Below, piece by piece: positions 17,902-26,833 of a stretch of DNA of 64,000 bases. The stretch comes from Actinoalloteichus hymeniacidonis. Its GTDB lineage: Bacteria; Actinomycetota; Actinomycetes; Mycobacteriales; Pseudonocardiaceae. The notes under the pieces were generated by a model. That model did not search any database. It had not been told where the DNA came from and saw nothing but the letters and a program-made list of their open reading frames with translations. The first letter of the stretch is position 1. Each line of letters starts with the position of its first letter. The position numbers and the translations under genes were made by a program. The stretch spans positions 3,534,001 through 3,598,000 of the forward strand of contig NZ_JACHIS010000001.1 of assembly GCF_014203365.1 (NCBI RefSeq), given 5' to 3'.

Positions 17902-19256
17902 GCACGACCCGTAAGCAGATCCATCTCGCGGCGCACTTTCCCGGGGTGAACAACACCACGGTGTGGAGTGACCCGGCCAGTGCCAGCCAGATCGACTTCG
18001 CGTCCTTCGTGCACCTCGCGCAGACCGCGGAGCGCGGGTTGTTCGATTTCTTCTTCCTGGCCGAGGGGCTGCGACTGCGCGAGCATCTCGGTCGGATCTT
18101 CGACCTCGACGTGGTGGGGCGACCGGACACCTTCACCGTGCTCGACGCGCTCGCGGCGGTGACCAGCCGACTCGGTCTGATCGGCACGATCAACGCGACC
18201 TTCAACGAGCCCTACGAACTGGCCCGCCAGTTCGCCTCGCTCGATCACCTCTCGGGCGGGCGGGCCGGGTGGAACGTGGTGACCTCCTCGGACGCCTTCA
18301 CCGGGGAGAACTTCCGGCGGGGCGGCTATCTGGCGCACTCACAGCGCTACGAGCGTGCCGAGGAGTCGGTCGCGGTGGCTCGCAAGCTGTGGGACGCGTG
18401 GCGGGCAGGCACGGTGCCGGTGGATGTCGAGCGAGGCGTGTTCGTCGAGCCGGGCTCGGTGTCCACGGTGGAGCATCGGGGCGCGCAGTTCTCGATCACC
18501 GCCGCGCCCGGGCTGCCCGCAGGTCCGCAGGGGCATCCGGTCGTGTTGCAGGCCGGCGACTCGGATCAGGGGCGCGAGTTCGGCGCGACCCGGGCCGATG
18601 CGATCTTCTCCCGACACGGCACCCTGGAGGCCGGGCAGGCGTTCTACCGGGACATGAAGGCACGGGCCGTGCGGCACGGGCGTTCGGCCGACGACCTGAA
18701 GATCCTGCCCGGGGTCACCGTCGTCGTCGGGGACACCGACGCCGACGCCCAGGAGAGGGCCGAGCACATCCGCAGGCAGCAGGTGGGCCCGCAGACCGCG
18801 ATCGCGACCCTGGAACGGATCTGGGGACGTGATCTGTCGGCCTACGATCCGGACGGTCCGCTGCCCGAGGACGACCCGGTGGTCGATGGGACGCCGGTCG
18901 TGCGTGGCCGTACTCGCGAGTCGACGGCGCCGGTCGAGATCGCCCGGCAGTGGCGGGCGCTGGCCGAGGAACGCGGGCTGAGCATCCGCGAGCTGGTGAT
19001 CGAGACGACGGCACGGCAGTCGTTCATCGGCAGTGCCGCCGAGGTAGCCCGGCAACTCGACGAGCACGTCCAGGCCGACGCCGCCGACGGTTTCATCCTG
19101 GTCCCGCACCTCACTCCCGGTGGACTCGATGAATTCGTGGACCGGGTGGTTCCCGAGCTGCAGGACCGGGGCGTCTTCCGGACCGAGTACACCGGGAACA
19201 CCCTGCGCGATCACCTGAACCTTCCGCATCCGCATCGCCGCACCCGAGAGCTCTGA
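17898..19256 (+). CDS. LLM monooxygenase of the NtaA/SnaA/DszA family
   Basis: A 452-residue protein, ATG overlapping the upstream stop. It begins KQIHLAAHFPGVNNTTVW, and continues with FFLAEGLRLREH, NEPYELARQFASLDHLSGGRAGWNVVTS and GHPVVLQAGDSDQGREFGA. Together these define the NtaA/SnaA/DszA group of FMNH2-dependent monooxygenases, whose members act on nitrilotriacetate, pristinamycin or dibenzothiophene sulfone. Length and motifs are complete. In this operon, behind an importer and flavin reductase and under a Cys-type leader, C-S bond cleavage of an imported organosulfur compound is the likely role. The true substrate is unknown. Confidence 0.92.
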   Translation: MSTTRKQIHLAAHFPGVNNTTVWSDPASASQIDFASFVHLAQTAERGLFDFFFLAEGLRLREHLGRIFDLDVVGRPDTFTVLDALAAVTSRLGLIGTINATFNEPYELARQFASLDHLSGGRAGWNVVTSSDAFTGENFRRGGYLAHSQRYERAEESVAVARKLWDAWRAGTVPVDVERGVFVEPGSVSTVEHRGAQFSITAAPGLPAGPQGHPVVLQAGDSDQGREFGATRADAIFSRHGTLEAGQAFYRDMKARAVRHGRSADDLKILPGVTVVVGDTDADAQERAEHIRRQQVGPQTAIATLERIWGRDLSAYDPDGPLPEDDPVVDGTPVVRGRTRESTAPVEIARQWRALAEERGLSIRELVIETTARQSFIGSAAEVARQLDEHVQADAADGFILVPHLTPGGLDEFVDRVVPELQDRGVFRTEYTGNTLRDHLNLPHPHRRTREL

Positions 19257-19292
19257 TCCCCCGGCGGTTTTCACAGCAGAGGAGCGCAGTCG

Positions 19293-20324
19293 ATGAAACT
19301 GGGAGTGTTGAGCCTCGGGAGTACCGCGCCGGACCCGGTGTCGGGCCGCGTGCCGTCGACGACCGAACGTTTCGAGGAGGTGCTTCGCCTCGCGGAGCTG
19401 GCCGAGGAGTCCGGACTGGACTACTTCGGTTTCGGCGAGCATCACGCTGGGCGCACGGTGGCCAGTGCTCCGCCGGTGGTGCTCGCGGCCGTCGCGGCCA
19501 GGACGCAGCGCATCGGGTTGATCTCGACGGTCACGCTGTTGAGCACGTTGGATCCGGTGCGGGTCGCCGAGGACTACGCGACCGTGGACCAGCTCTCGCA
19601 CGGCCGTGTCGAGGTCATCATCGGCAAGGGCAACTCCGCCGATCCTTATCCGCTCTTCGGCTACGACCGGGAGCACCAGTGGGAGTTGCTCGCCGAGCAT
19701 CATGGCCTGCTGCGCAGGCTGTGGCGGGACGAGCCCGTCACCTTCACCGGCCGGTTCCGTGGCCCGCTGCGGGAGGTCACGACCCTGCCTCGACCGACGA
19801 GGGTTCCGCCGATCTGGCACGGGGTGGCCACGAGCCTGCACTCCCCCGAGCTGGCCGCCCGCCATGGCGAGCCGATCTTCGTGGCCAACGCCATCCAGCC
19901 GCTGGAGAACTACGCGCGGCTGGTGGATCACTACCGGCGGGTCTGGGCGGAGCAGGGCCACGATCCGGCTGCGGCGCGGGTCGGTTGTGGCGGGCAGCTC
20001 TATATCGGCCGCAGTTCGCAGGCGGCGAGGTCGGAGTTGCGGCCCTACTACGAGGCGTTGTGGTCCGATCGCGACCCGACCAGGGATCGGGGCGGTATCG
20101 GGGACGAGCCCTCGGGCACGACGTTGGAGGATCACGTCCGCGATGGCGGGCTGTTCACCGGCAGTCCCGCCGAGGTCATCGACAAGATCGGCCGCTACCA
20201 CGAGCGACTCGGCCAGGACACGATGATCTTCGGGGTGGAGCTGGGCGGTCTGCCGCCCGCCAGGGTCGCCGACTCGCTGTTCCGCTTCGCCGAGGAGGTC
20301 GCGCCGGCGCTCCGCGCGCTCTGA
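19293..20324 (+). CDS. LLM class flavin-dependent oxidoreductase
   Basis: A 343-residue single-domain luciferase-like protein from ATG 19293 behind AGAGGAG. It begins MKLGVLSLGSTAPDPVSG. Further landmarks are GLDYFGFGEHHAGRTVASAPPVVLAA, DQLSHGRVEVIIGKGNSADPYPLFGY and a C-terminal GSPAEVIDKIGRYHE. These place it among FMN-dependent luciferase-like monooxygenases distinct from the two preceding proteins. It is the fourth LLM domain in a row and probably the last gene of the importer operon, 36 bases after the NtaA-like gene. Whether it takes the same substrate or a downstream sulfinate or aldehyde is not visible. Confidence 0.88.
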   Translation: MKLGVLSLGSTAPDPVSGRVPSTTERFEEVLRLAELAEESGLDYFGFGEHHAGRTVASAPPVVLAAVAARTQRIGLISTVTLLSTLDPVRVAEDYATVDQLSHGRVEVIIGKGNSADPYPLFGYDREHQWELLAEHHGLLRRLWRDEPVTFTGRFRGPLREVTTLPRPTRVPPIWHGVATSLHSPELAARHGEPIFVANAIQPLENYARLVDHYRRVWAEQGHDPAAARVGCGGQLYIGRSSQAARSELRPYYEALWSDRDPTRDRGGIGDEPSGTTLEDHVRDGGLFTGSPAEVIDKIGRYHERLGQDTMIFGVELGGLPPARVADSLFRFAEEVAPALRAL

Positions 20325-20536
20325 AGGCCGTGTCCGGTGCTTCGGTTCCGCTGTCGGTCCGCCGCCGGGTATGCAGGCGCCGGCCTTCCAGCTGGCAAGT
20401 CCGCCCGGATCGTCTCAGCAGCCGGGAGAAAGGGGGCGATCGGCCGAAAGGAATGGCGGTCAAGCCGGGTGAAGGGGTCTGATCAGGCCGGATCTCGCCG
20501 GGACAGCCGGGCGAGCAGGTCGAGAGGACACCACGG

Positions 20537-21226
20537 ATGAGTGCGACGGATCGAGATTCCGCCGACGTCGGGGAATCCGCCGCAGGGCGGAGACCCTCGC
20601 GCGGTGCGCGGCGCTGGGTACCGGCCGCGTTGGTGGTCTTAGCGGTCGCCGTCGGGGGCTACGCAGCGTGGCCGCTGCTCACCGGCTCCGATGAGACCAC
20701 CACGCGGCAGGACGACGCGGACTCGCCCGCAGTCGATTCCGCCGCGACCGGCGAGGTGTCCTCGTGTGCGGCGGTGGAACCCGACCCCGCCGACGAGTTC
20801 CTCGCGGCGATCTGCGATCCCGAGTTCCACGCGGCACGTCGGGCGGCCTTGGAGGCGGCGGCGCAGGACACCGGCTTCAGCATCGGGGTGCGCGGCGACG
20901 TGCCTGCCGACGGCTACATGGTGTCCTTCGACGATGCACCGGGTCTGACGCTGGAGGGCGAACTGCTCGCGGACACCGACGCGCTGGAGTCGGAGGTCGA
21001 CGAGTTCCTGCTGACCAATCGGGCGTTCTTCGCCGAGCGCACCGGTTCCTATCTGGGCGGGTGGATCAATCCGGACACCGAGGAGTTGGTCATCGGCGTG
21101 TCCGAGCGCTACACCGATCGCGCGGAATCACTGCGGGTCGGGGCCGATCGGGACCAGATCGCGGTCTACGACCTCGGTGCGGGCGAGGACATCCTGGTGT
21201 CGGAGGCGGCGCCCGCTGGGAACTGA
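20537..21226 (+). CDS. Single-pass membrane protein with extracytoplasmic domain, unknown function
   Basis: A 229-residue protein from ATG 20537. A basic N terminus RRPSRGARRW precedes one hydrophobic helix VPAALVVLAVAVGGYAAWPLL (about residues 26-46). A Thr/Asp-rich linker and an acidic globular part of about 160 residues follow. Two cysteines at about 76 and 92 (SSCAA; AICDP) are spaced for a disulfide in an exported domain. I recognise no family. It lies 212 bases after the last LLM gene and before the nucleoside importer, in the same direction, so it could belong to either unit. Codon use is like its neighbours, and it looks like a real gene. Confidence 0.7.
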   Translation: MSATDRDSADVGESAAGRRPSRGARRWVPAALVVLAVAVGGYAAWPLLTGSDETTTRQDDADSPAVDSAATGEVSSCAAVEPDPADEFLAAICDPEFHAARRAALEAAAQDTGFSIGVRGDVPADGYMVSFDDAPGLTLEGELLADTDALESEVDEFLLTNRAFFAERTGSYLGGWINPDTEELVIGVSERYTDRAESLRVGADRDQIAVYDLGAGEDILVSEAAPAGN

Positions 21227-21381
21227 CGCTCCGGCCCCACCGGCCGGTTCGTTGCCGGGGGCTCGACCGCGCAGGCGTGCGAGCTCCCGGACGCCCAAGA
21301 GCAGCGTCGGGTTCAGCCGCGCGTGAGCGATCGACCACGCTCGGCCCACCATCACCCGATCAGGAGAAGTGTCCACATAGC

Positions 21382-21440
21382 GGGAAATGCCCCGCCAGGG
21401 TGGCGATCATTTCCCATATCGTGGCCATCGGGCCTAATAT
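21382..21440 (+). promoter_or_regulatory. Palindromic/structured control region of nucleoside importer and methionine-salvage operon
   Basis: The 295-bp gap before the operon turns AT-rich here. GGGAAATG (21382-21389) faces CATTTCCC (21408-21415), with CGCC/GGCG nested inside. A second element follows, ATAT (21416-21419) and GGCC (21423-21426) facing GGCC (21431-21434) and ATAT (21437-21440). TAATAT at 21435-21440 could be a -10 box, with the right arm of the first palindrome over its -35. It is either a repressor operator or a structured leader RNA; it matches no riboswitch I know. Confidence 0.5.
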
Positions 21441-21521
21441 CCGTGCGACCGATCGGGTGAGTTCCGGCCGCATCGAGGCTGCCGTGGTTGCCCACAGTTG
21501 CTCGAGCCACGAAGGATCGTC

Positions 21522-22556
21522 ATGCCGCGTCCCCGCCGATTCGCCGCCGTGCTCTCGCTGGCCGCCGTCGCCGCAGTCAGCTGCAACGCCGCCTCGACCG
21601 AGTCCGGAGCGGACGACGGGTCCGGGCCGTCCTTCGTCCTGGTCACTCCTAATCCCGTCGGCGTGAACGACTTCCTCAAGCTGTCCGTGGCGGGAGTCGA
21701 GGCCGCCGCGGCCGACCACGGCGGCAGCTCGAACGTCTACGAGAGCAGCGACCCCGCCTCGCTCCAACAGAACATGGCCGCCGCCGTGCGCGAGGCACCG
21801 GACGTGATCGTCGCCGTCGGTTTCAACTTCGCCGACGTGCTGGCGCAGGAGGCCGAGCGCAACCCCGACCAACAGTTCTTATTCGTCGACTCCTGCACCG
21901 AGCAGGAGTTCGCCAATGTCACCTGCGCCACGTTCCGGGAGCACGAGGCGAGCTACCTCGCGGGTGCGCAGGCGGGCCTGCTCACCGAGACCGACCACGT
22001 CGGCGCCGTCGTCGTCCTGGACTCACCGCAGTTCCACCGCTTCTCCGACCCCTTCGGCGAGGGTGCGACCCAGACCAACCCCGACGTGGAGTTCACCCAG
22101 CTGTTCATCGGTGGGCAGAACCCGTTCAACGATCCGGCCAGGGCCAAGGAACTCGCGGGCACCCTCGCGGGCGAGGGCGTCGACCATGTGATGGGCGCGG
22201 CCTCGGCGGCGGGCAACCTCGGCGTGTTCGAGGCGGCGGAGGAGGGCGGATTCTTCGCCTTCGGCGTCGACTCCAACCAGTGCCCGGCCAGTCCCGGTCA
22301 GGTCGTCGACAACGTCGTCAAGCGCACCGATGTGGTGATCACCGACGGCATCGACGCGATCCTGGGCGGCGCCAGCGGCGATAACCGGTCGTACGGGCTG
22401 GCCGAGGACGGCCTGTCGTTGAGCGGTCTGCTGGACGACGCAGGCGACTCGCAGTGCGTGATCGCCGAGCATCCCGAGGTGATCGAGGAGATCGCCGCGC
22501 TGCGCGATCAGATCGTCGCAGGAGAGATCACCGTCACCGATCCGGCGGGTTCGTGA
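21522..22556 (+). CDS. BMP-family nucleoside-binding lipoprotein of ABC importer
   Basis: A 344-residue protein starting at ATG 21522 behind GAAGGA; a slightly longer frame lacks a site. The signal sequence ends in AVSC, an acceptable lipobox. The mature part follows the basic-membrane-protein (PnrA/BmpA) pattern: VTPNPVGVNDFLKLSVAGVEAAA, APDVIVAVGFNFADVLAQEAERNPDQ-type helix, YLAGAQAGLLTETDHVGAVV, and FAFGVDSNQCP near the end. This family binds purine nucleosides. With the phosphorylase and Mtn enzymes downstream, 5'-methylthioadenosine or a related thionucleoside is the likely ligand; that is inferred from context. It heads an operon of ten overlapping or closely spaced genes. Confidence 0.9.
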   Translation: MPRPRRFAAVLSLAAVAAVSCNAASTESGADDGSGPSFVLVTPNPVGVNDFLKLSVAGVEAAAADHGGSSNVYESSDPASLQQNMAAAVREAPDVIVAVGFNFADVLAQEAERNPDQQFLFVDSCTEQEFANVTCATFREHEASYLAGAQAGLLTETDHVGAVVVLDSPQFHRFSDPFGEGATQTNPDVEFTQLFIGGQNPFNDPARAKELAGTLAGEGVDHVMGAASAAGNLGVFEAAEEGGFFAFGVDSNQCPASPGQVVDNVVKRTDVVITDGIDAILGGASGDNRSYGLAEDGLSLSGLLDDAGDSQCVIAEHPEVIEEIAALRDQIVAGEITVTDPAGS

Positions 22557-24118
22557 CGCCGACGATGCCTCAGCAGAGCCCGCCGCCCGATCCGGCGCGG
22601 CGATCCGACTCCGAGTCCGCCGCCGTGCTCCTGCGCGGCATCACCAAGCGGTACCCCGGCGTGCTGGCCAACGACCGGGTCGACCTGGCCGTGGCGACCG
22701 GCGAGATCCACGCGTTGATGGGTGAGAACGGCGCAGGCAAGTCGACGCTGATGTCGATCCTCTACGGAGCGGTGCGCCCCGACGCCGGGAGCATCGAGCT
22801 GCACGGCAGGCCGGTGCGGTTCGCCGGGCCCGCCTCGGCCATCGCCGAGGGCGTCGGCATGGTGCACCAACACTTCATGCTCTTCCCGAGCCTGTCGGTG
22901 ACCGAGAACGTGGTCTACGGCCGGGAACCCCGGCGCCGGGGGCTGCTCGACCGGTCGGCGGCCCGGGCGCGCGTGGCGGAGTTGATCGAGCGGTTCCAGC
23001 TCGATGTCGATCCGGACGCCACCGTGCGCGACCTGCCGTTGGGCGTGCGCCAACGGGTGGAGATCCTCAAACTGCTGTACCGCGACACCCGGGTGCTGAT
23101 CCTCGACGAGCCGACCGCGGTGCTCACCCCGGACGAGGTCGACCGGCTCTTCGAGGTGCTGCGGGGTCTGGCGGCGCAGGGCCGCAGCGTCGTCCTGGTG
23201 ACACACAAGCTCGGCGAGGTGCTGGCGGTCAGCCACACCGTCACCGTGCTGCGTGGCGGTCGGGTCGCGGCCCGGATCCCCACCGCCGAGGCGAGCCCGG
23301 CGAGCTTGGCCGAGGCGATGACCGGCCGCACGGTCGAATTGGACGTGGTGCATCCGCCGGGCTCCCCCGGTGCGACCGTGTTGGACGTCGAGGACCTGAC
23401 GTTGGCCCGACGCGGCGGTCGTCCGCTGGTGGACTCGGTGTCGTTCCACGTTCGGGCGGGCGAGATCGTCGGCATCGCGGGAGTGGCGGGCAACGGCCAG
23501 AGCGAGTTGATCGAGGCGATCGTCGGCCTGCGCCGGATCAGCGAGGGTCGGGTTCGACTGCACGACGTCGACATCACCGGGGCACGCATCGCCGCCCGGC
23601 GGCGGGCCGGGCTGGCGTATCTGCCGGAGGACCGGGGCGCCGTCGGTTCGGCGCCGGGTGCCTCCCTGGCGGAGAACCTCGCGGCGGGTTTCCATCGGAC
23701 CTCGCTGCGATCGCGGCGCGGACTACTGCGACCGGCCGCCCTGCACGCCCACGCCCGCTCGATCGTGGAGCGCTTCGGAGTCCGCGCCGCCGACACCCGG
23801 ACGCCGATCCGGGCGTTGTCCGGCGGCAACCAGCAGAAGGCGCTGCTGGGCCGGGAGGTCACCCGGGATGCTCCGCTGCTGGTGGTCGAACAGCCGACCC
23901 GTGGGGTGGACATCGCCTCGGTGCATGCCGTGCACGCCGAGCTGATCGCCTATCGGGACGCGGGTAACGCCGTGCTGCTGGTGTCGGCGGAGCTGAGCGA
24001 GATCCGCGGCCTGTGCGATCGAGTGCTGGTCTGTTACGCAGGGCGACTGCTCGTCGAGCTGTCCCGGGAGGCGGCCACCGACGCCCGGTTGGGCCTGGCG
24101 ATGGCGGGTGAGGCATGA
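22553..24118 (+). CDS. ATPase of nucleoside ABC importer (two fused NBDs)
   Basis: About 521 residues. GTG 22553 overlaps the lipoprotein stop (GTGA); ATG 22565 is an in-frame alternative. It is a tandem ATPase of the RbsA/NupA type. The first domain has Walker A GENGAGKSTLMSILYG, the ENVVYG segment and LILDEPTAVLTP. The second has GVAGNGQSELIEAI in place of a classical Walker A, LSGGNQQKALLGREV and a degenerate Walker B VVEQPTRGVD. That asymmetry is normal for this family. With the two permeases that follow by ATGA overlaps, it powers uptake of nucleosides bound by the BMP lipoprotein. Confidence 0.94.
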   Translation: MTPTMPQQSPPPDPARRSDSESAAVLLRGITKRYPGVLANDRVDLAVATGEIHALMGENGAGKSTLMSILYGAVRPDAGSIELHGRPVRFAGPASAIAEGVGMVHQHFMLFPSLSVTENVVYGREPRRRGLLDRSAARARVAELIERFQLDVDPDATVRDLPLGVRQRVEILKLLYRDTRVLILDEPTAVLTPDEVDRLFEVLRGLAAQGRSVVLVTHKLGEVLAVSHTVTVLRGGRVAARIPTAEASPASLAEAMTGRTVELDVVHPPGSPGATVLDVEDLTLARRGGRPLVDSVSFHVRAGEIVGIAGVAGNGQSELIEAIVGLRRISEGRVRLHDVDITGARIAARRRAGLAYLPEDRGAVGSAPGASLAENLAAGFHRTSLRSRRGLLRPAALHAHARSIVERFGVRAADTRTPIRALSGGNQQKALLGREVTRDAPLLVVEQPTRGVDIASVHAVHAELIAYRDAGNAVLLVSAELSEIRGLCDRVLVCYAGRLLVELSREAATDARLGLAMAGEA

Positions 24119-25140
24119 CGACGGTGTTGCGCGGCCGCCGGAGCGCGGTCCTGCTCGCCCTGGGTGCGGCGTTGGTGGTGGCCACCGTGCTGTTGGCCGC
24201 GACCGGGGCGAACCCGCTGCAGGCCTATGAGGCCCTGGTGGTCGGTGCTTTCGGTGCCGACGGATTCCCCGGCACGCTGGCATATCTGCTCCCGGTGTTG
24301 GGCATGGCAACGGCGTTGGCCATTCCGCTGCGGGCGGGGATGGTCAATCTCGGTGGCGAGGGACAGCTGGTGCTCGGGGCGATCACGGCGGTGGTCGTCG
24401 GGCTCTACAGTCCGTTGCCCCCCGCGTTGACCGTGCTGCTCGCGCTGGCGAGCGGCGTGCTGGCCGGGGCGTCCTATGCGGCGCTGGCCGCGTGGTGTGA
24501 GACCTCGCTGGGGGTTCCGCTGCTGGTCAGCTCGTTGTTGTTGAGCTACCCGGCGATGTCGCTGGCCTCGTACCTGGTGCGGTTCCCGCTGGCCGATCCC
24601 GGTTCGAGTCTGCCGCAGAGCCGTCGGCTGCCCGAGGGGGTCGCGCTCCCGGAGATCGGTCTCGGCGAGGTGACCGTGGGGTTGTTCGCGGTGCTCGCCG
24701 CCGTCGGGGTGTTCCTGGCGATCGATGCGCGGACGCCGACGGGCTACGAGGTGCGGATGACCGGTGCGGGACCGCGATTCGCCTCCTACGCGGGGATCGA
24801 CCGGCCCGCGTTGACCCTGCGTCTGTTGGCCGCCTCCGGCGGCTTGGCCGGGCTGGTGGGCGCGATCATGGTGCTGGGCTTCCCCTACCGCTTCATCGAC
24901 GGGGCGCTGATCACCCCGCAGTACACCTGGATCGGATTGATGGCCGCACTGCTGGCCGGGGCGAGCCCGGTGGGCACGGCGTTGGCCGCGTTCTTCTTCG
25001 CGGCACTGACCAACGGCGGTTTCGATCTGGAGCGGGTCACCCAGACGCCTCGGGAGCTGACGGCCATGTTGCAGGCGATGATCATCGTGTTCCTCGCGGC
25101 AGCCACCGGTCTGCTCCGCAGGCGGGGAGGACAGCGATGA
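24115..25140 (+). CDS. Nucleoside ABC importer permease 1 (NupP/YufP-like)
   Basis: A 341-residue integral membrane protein with about nine hydrophobic helices. Conserved BPD_transp_2 features are AIPLRAGMVNLGGEGQLVLGAITAVVVGL near residue 70, where NLGGEGQ is the family hallmark, and LAASGGLAGLVGAIMVLG later. It has the type found in BMP/nucleoside and ribose importers. It overlaps the ATPase stop and the next permease start by four bases each, so all subunits are translationally coupled. It forms the heterodimeric channel with the product of 25137. Confidence 0.93.
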   Translation: MTTVLRGRRSAVLLALGAALVVATVLLAATGANPLQAYEALVVGAFGADGFPGTLAYLLPVLGMATALAIPLRAGMVNLGGEGQLVLGAITAVVVGLYSPLPPALTVLLALASGVLAGASYAALAAWCETSLGVPLLVSSLLLSYPAMSLASYLVRFPLADPGSSLPQSRRLPEGVALPEIGLGEVTVGLFAVLAAVGVFLAIDARTPTGYEVRMTGAGPRFASYAGIDRPALTLRLLAASGGLAGLVGAIMVLGFPYRFIDGALITPQYTWIGLMAALLAGASPVGTALAAFFFAALTNGGFDLERVTQTPRELTAMLQAMIIVFLAAATGLLRRRGGQR

Positions 25141-26051
25141 CGATCGATCCAGCGTTGTTCGCCGCCGCCCTGCGCGCGCTGACCCCGATCCTGTTCGCGG
25201 CCTTGGCGGGGGCGCTGTGTCAGCGGGCGGGGGTCTTCAACATCTCGTTGGAGGGCACCATGCTCGTCGGCTGCTTCGCCGGGGTGGCGGGCAGCTGGTT
25301 CAGCGGCAGCGCCTGGGTCGGGGTGCTGGCCGCGGTGATCGCCGCTGCGGCCTTCTCCCTGATCCTGGCGGTCGGCCACGTGACGCTGGGCGCCGATCCG
25401 ATCGTGCTCTCGGTAGCGATGAACATGCTGGCGGTGGGCCTGACGGCCTTCCTGCTGCGCACGGTGTTCGGTGCGCAGGGCAGCTTCAGCGATCCGGCGT
25501 TGCAGGGCCTGGGCCGGGTCGACATCCCACTGCTCGCCGACGTGCCGGTGCTCGGTCCGGTGTTGTCCGGGCACTCGCCGCTGCTCTATCTCTCCTGGGT
25601 CGCGGTGGTCGTGCTCGCGGTGGTGCTCTACCGGCATCCGTGGGGACTGCGGTTGCGCGGCGTCGGCGAGAATCCGGAGGCCGCCACCAACCTCGGGGTC
25701 GACGTGGCCCGCCACCGCTACACGGCGATCGTGGTGGGCGGGGCCTTGTGCGGGCTGGGCGGGGCGCAGTTGGCGTTGGGCAACGTGACGCTGTTCGCCG
25801 AGAACATGACCGCGGGCCGGGGCTGGATCGCGGTGGTCGCGGTCATGCTGGGGCTGGCCGCGCCGGTCGGGGTGTTCCTGGCCGCGCTGCTGTTCGGCCT
25901 CGCCGAGGCGTTCGGCTTCCGACTCCAAGCCGTGGGGCTGCCGCAGCAGGCGGCGGATGCCGCCCCGTACGTGGTGACCCTCGTGGCACTGTTCTTGTCC
26001 AGCCGTCGCATTCGGCGACGGGATGAGGCGAAGGGAACCCCGACGCGATGA
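25137..26051 (+). CDS. Nucleoside ABC importer permease 2 (NupQ/YufQ-like)
   Basis: A 304-residue membrane protein, smaller than its partner as usual for this pair. LCQRAGVFNISLEGTMLVGCFAGV carries the NISLEG signature of the second permease. LRGVGENPEAATNLGVDVARHRY is the cytoplasmic loop that docks on the ATPase, and MTAGRGWIAVVAVMLG is also conserved. It is coupled on both sides by ATGA overlaps. The phosphorylase that follows acts on the imported nucleoside, which ties transport and catabolism into one operon. Confidence 0.93.
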   Translation: MTIDPALFAAALRALTPILFAALAGALCQRAGVFNISLEGTMLVGCFAGVAGSWFSGSAWVGVLAAVIAAAAFSLILAVGHVTLGADPIVLSVAMNMLAVGLTAFLLRTVFGAQGSFSDPALQGLGRVDIPLLADVPVLGPVLSGHSPLLYLSWVAVVVLAVVLYRHPWGLRLRGVGENPEAATNLGVDVARHRYTAIVVGGALCGLGGAQLALGNVTLFAENMTAGRGWIAVVAVMLGLAAPVGVFLAALLFGLAEAFGFRLQAVGLPQQAADAAPYVVTLVALFLSSRRIRRRDEAKGTPTR

Positions 26052-26833
26052 CCGAGCCACGCGACAACGCACCCGATAGCGTCTCCGACGACGTGCTGCC
26101 GGTGACGAAGGTTCCCCGGCGCGGGCTGCCCGGCCTGGCGCTGGTGGTCGGCGATCCGGCGCGCGCCGATGCGGTGGCGGCCCGGTTGACCGACGCACGC
26201 TTGATCGGGGAGAACCGGGAGTACCGGACCTTCCGGGGCACCTGGCGTGGTGTCGAGCTGGTCGTCTCCTCGCACGGCGTCGGTGGGCCGGGCGCGGTGT
26301 GCCTGTTCGCCGAACTCGCCGAGGCGGGCGTGCACACCCTCCTGCGTTACGGCACGACCGGGGCCCTGCGCCGCGACATCCAGGACGGCGACCTGGTGAT
26401 CGCCGAGGCCGCGGTGCGCGATGACGGGGTCTCCCAGCAATTGGTCCATCCGGAGTTCCCGGCCTTCGCCACCCCCGAGGCGACCCTGGCGTTGGCGGCG
26501 GCGGCTCGCGAGCACGGAGCGCGGCACCGACGCGGTGTGGTGTGGACCAGGGCGGCGTTCAGCCCCGGGGTGCTGACGCTGCCGGTCGACGAGTATGTAC
26601 GGGCGGGCGTGCTGGCCATCGAGATGGAGATGTCGGCGTTGTACGTGTTCGCGGCCCTGCGTGGCCTGCGAGCGGGCGGTGCGCTGGTCGTGGACGGCTA
26701 CGCGGGCAACGACGACGTCGACGCCACCACCTACGCCCCGCATCGCCAGGTGGTCGTCGACGCGGTCCGACGATCGGCCGACGTGGTGTTGGACGCACTG
26801 GTGGCCCTGCAGGAGAACGGAGAACCGGCATGA
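26048..26833 (+). CDS. Nucleoside phosphorylase, probable methylthioadenosine/purine nucleoside cleavage
   Basis: A 261-residue NP-I family (PNP_UDP_1) enzyme. Visible motifs are VVGDPARADAVAA (phosphate loop), SSHGVGGPGAVCLFAEL, LLRYGTTGAL and AIEMEMSALYVF, where EMEMS binds the ribose hydroxyls. It resembles uridine/purine phosphorylases of the DeoD-Udp branch more than the trimeric MtnP branch. Its position between a nucleoside importer and MtnA-D argues that it releases adenine from methylthioadenosine to give the sugar 1-phosphate for MtnA. Base specificity cannot be read reliably from sequence. Confidence 0.88.
   Translation: MTEPRDNAPDSVSDDVLPVTKVPRRGLPGLALVVGDPARADAVAARLTDARLIGENREYRTFRGTWRGVELVVSSHGVGGPGAVCLFAELAEAGVHTLLRYGTTGALRRDIQDGDLVIAEAAVRDDGVSQQLVHPEFPAFATPEATLALAAAAREHGARHRRGVVWTRAAFSPGVLTLPVDEYVRAGVLAIEMEMSALYVFAALRGLRAGGALVVDGYAGNDDVDATTYAPHRQVVVDAVRRSADVVLDALVALQENGEPA

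Noticed and set aside
21387-21437. 16-codon frame MPRQGGDHFPYRGHRA as a leader peptide of the salvage operon
   Set aside because: No Met or Cys run, no ribosome site, and it lies inside the hairpins, which explain the sequence better.
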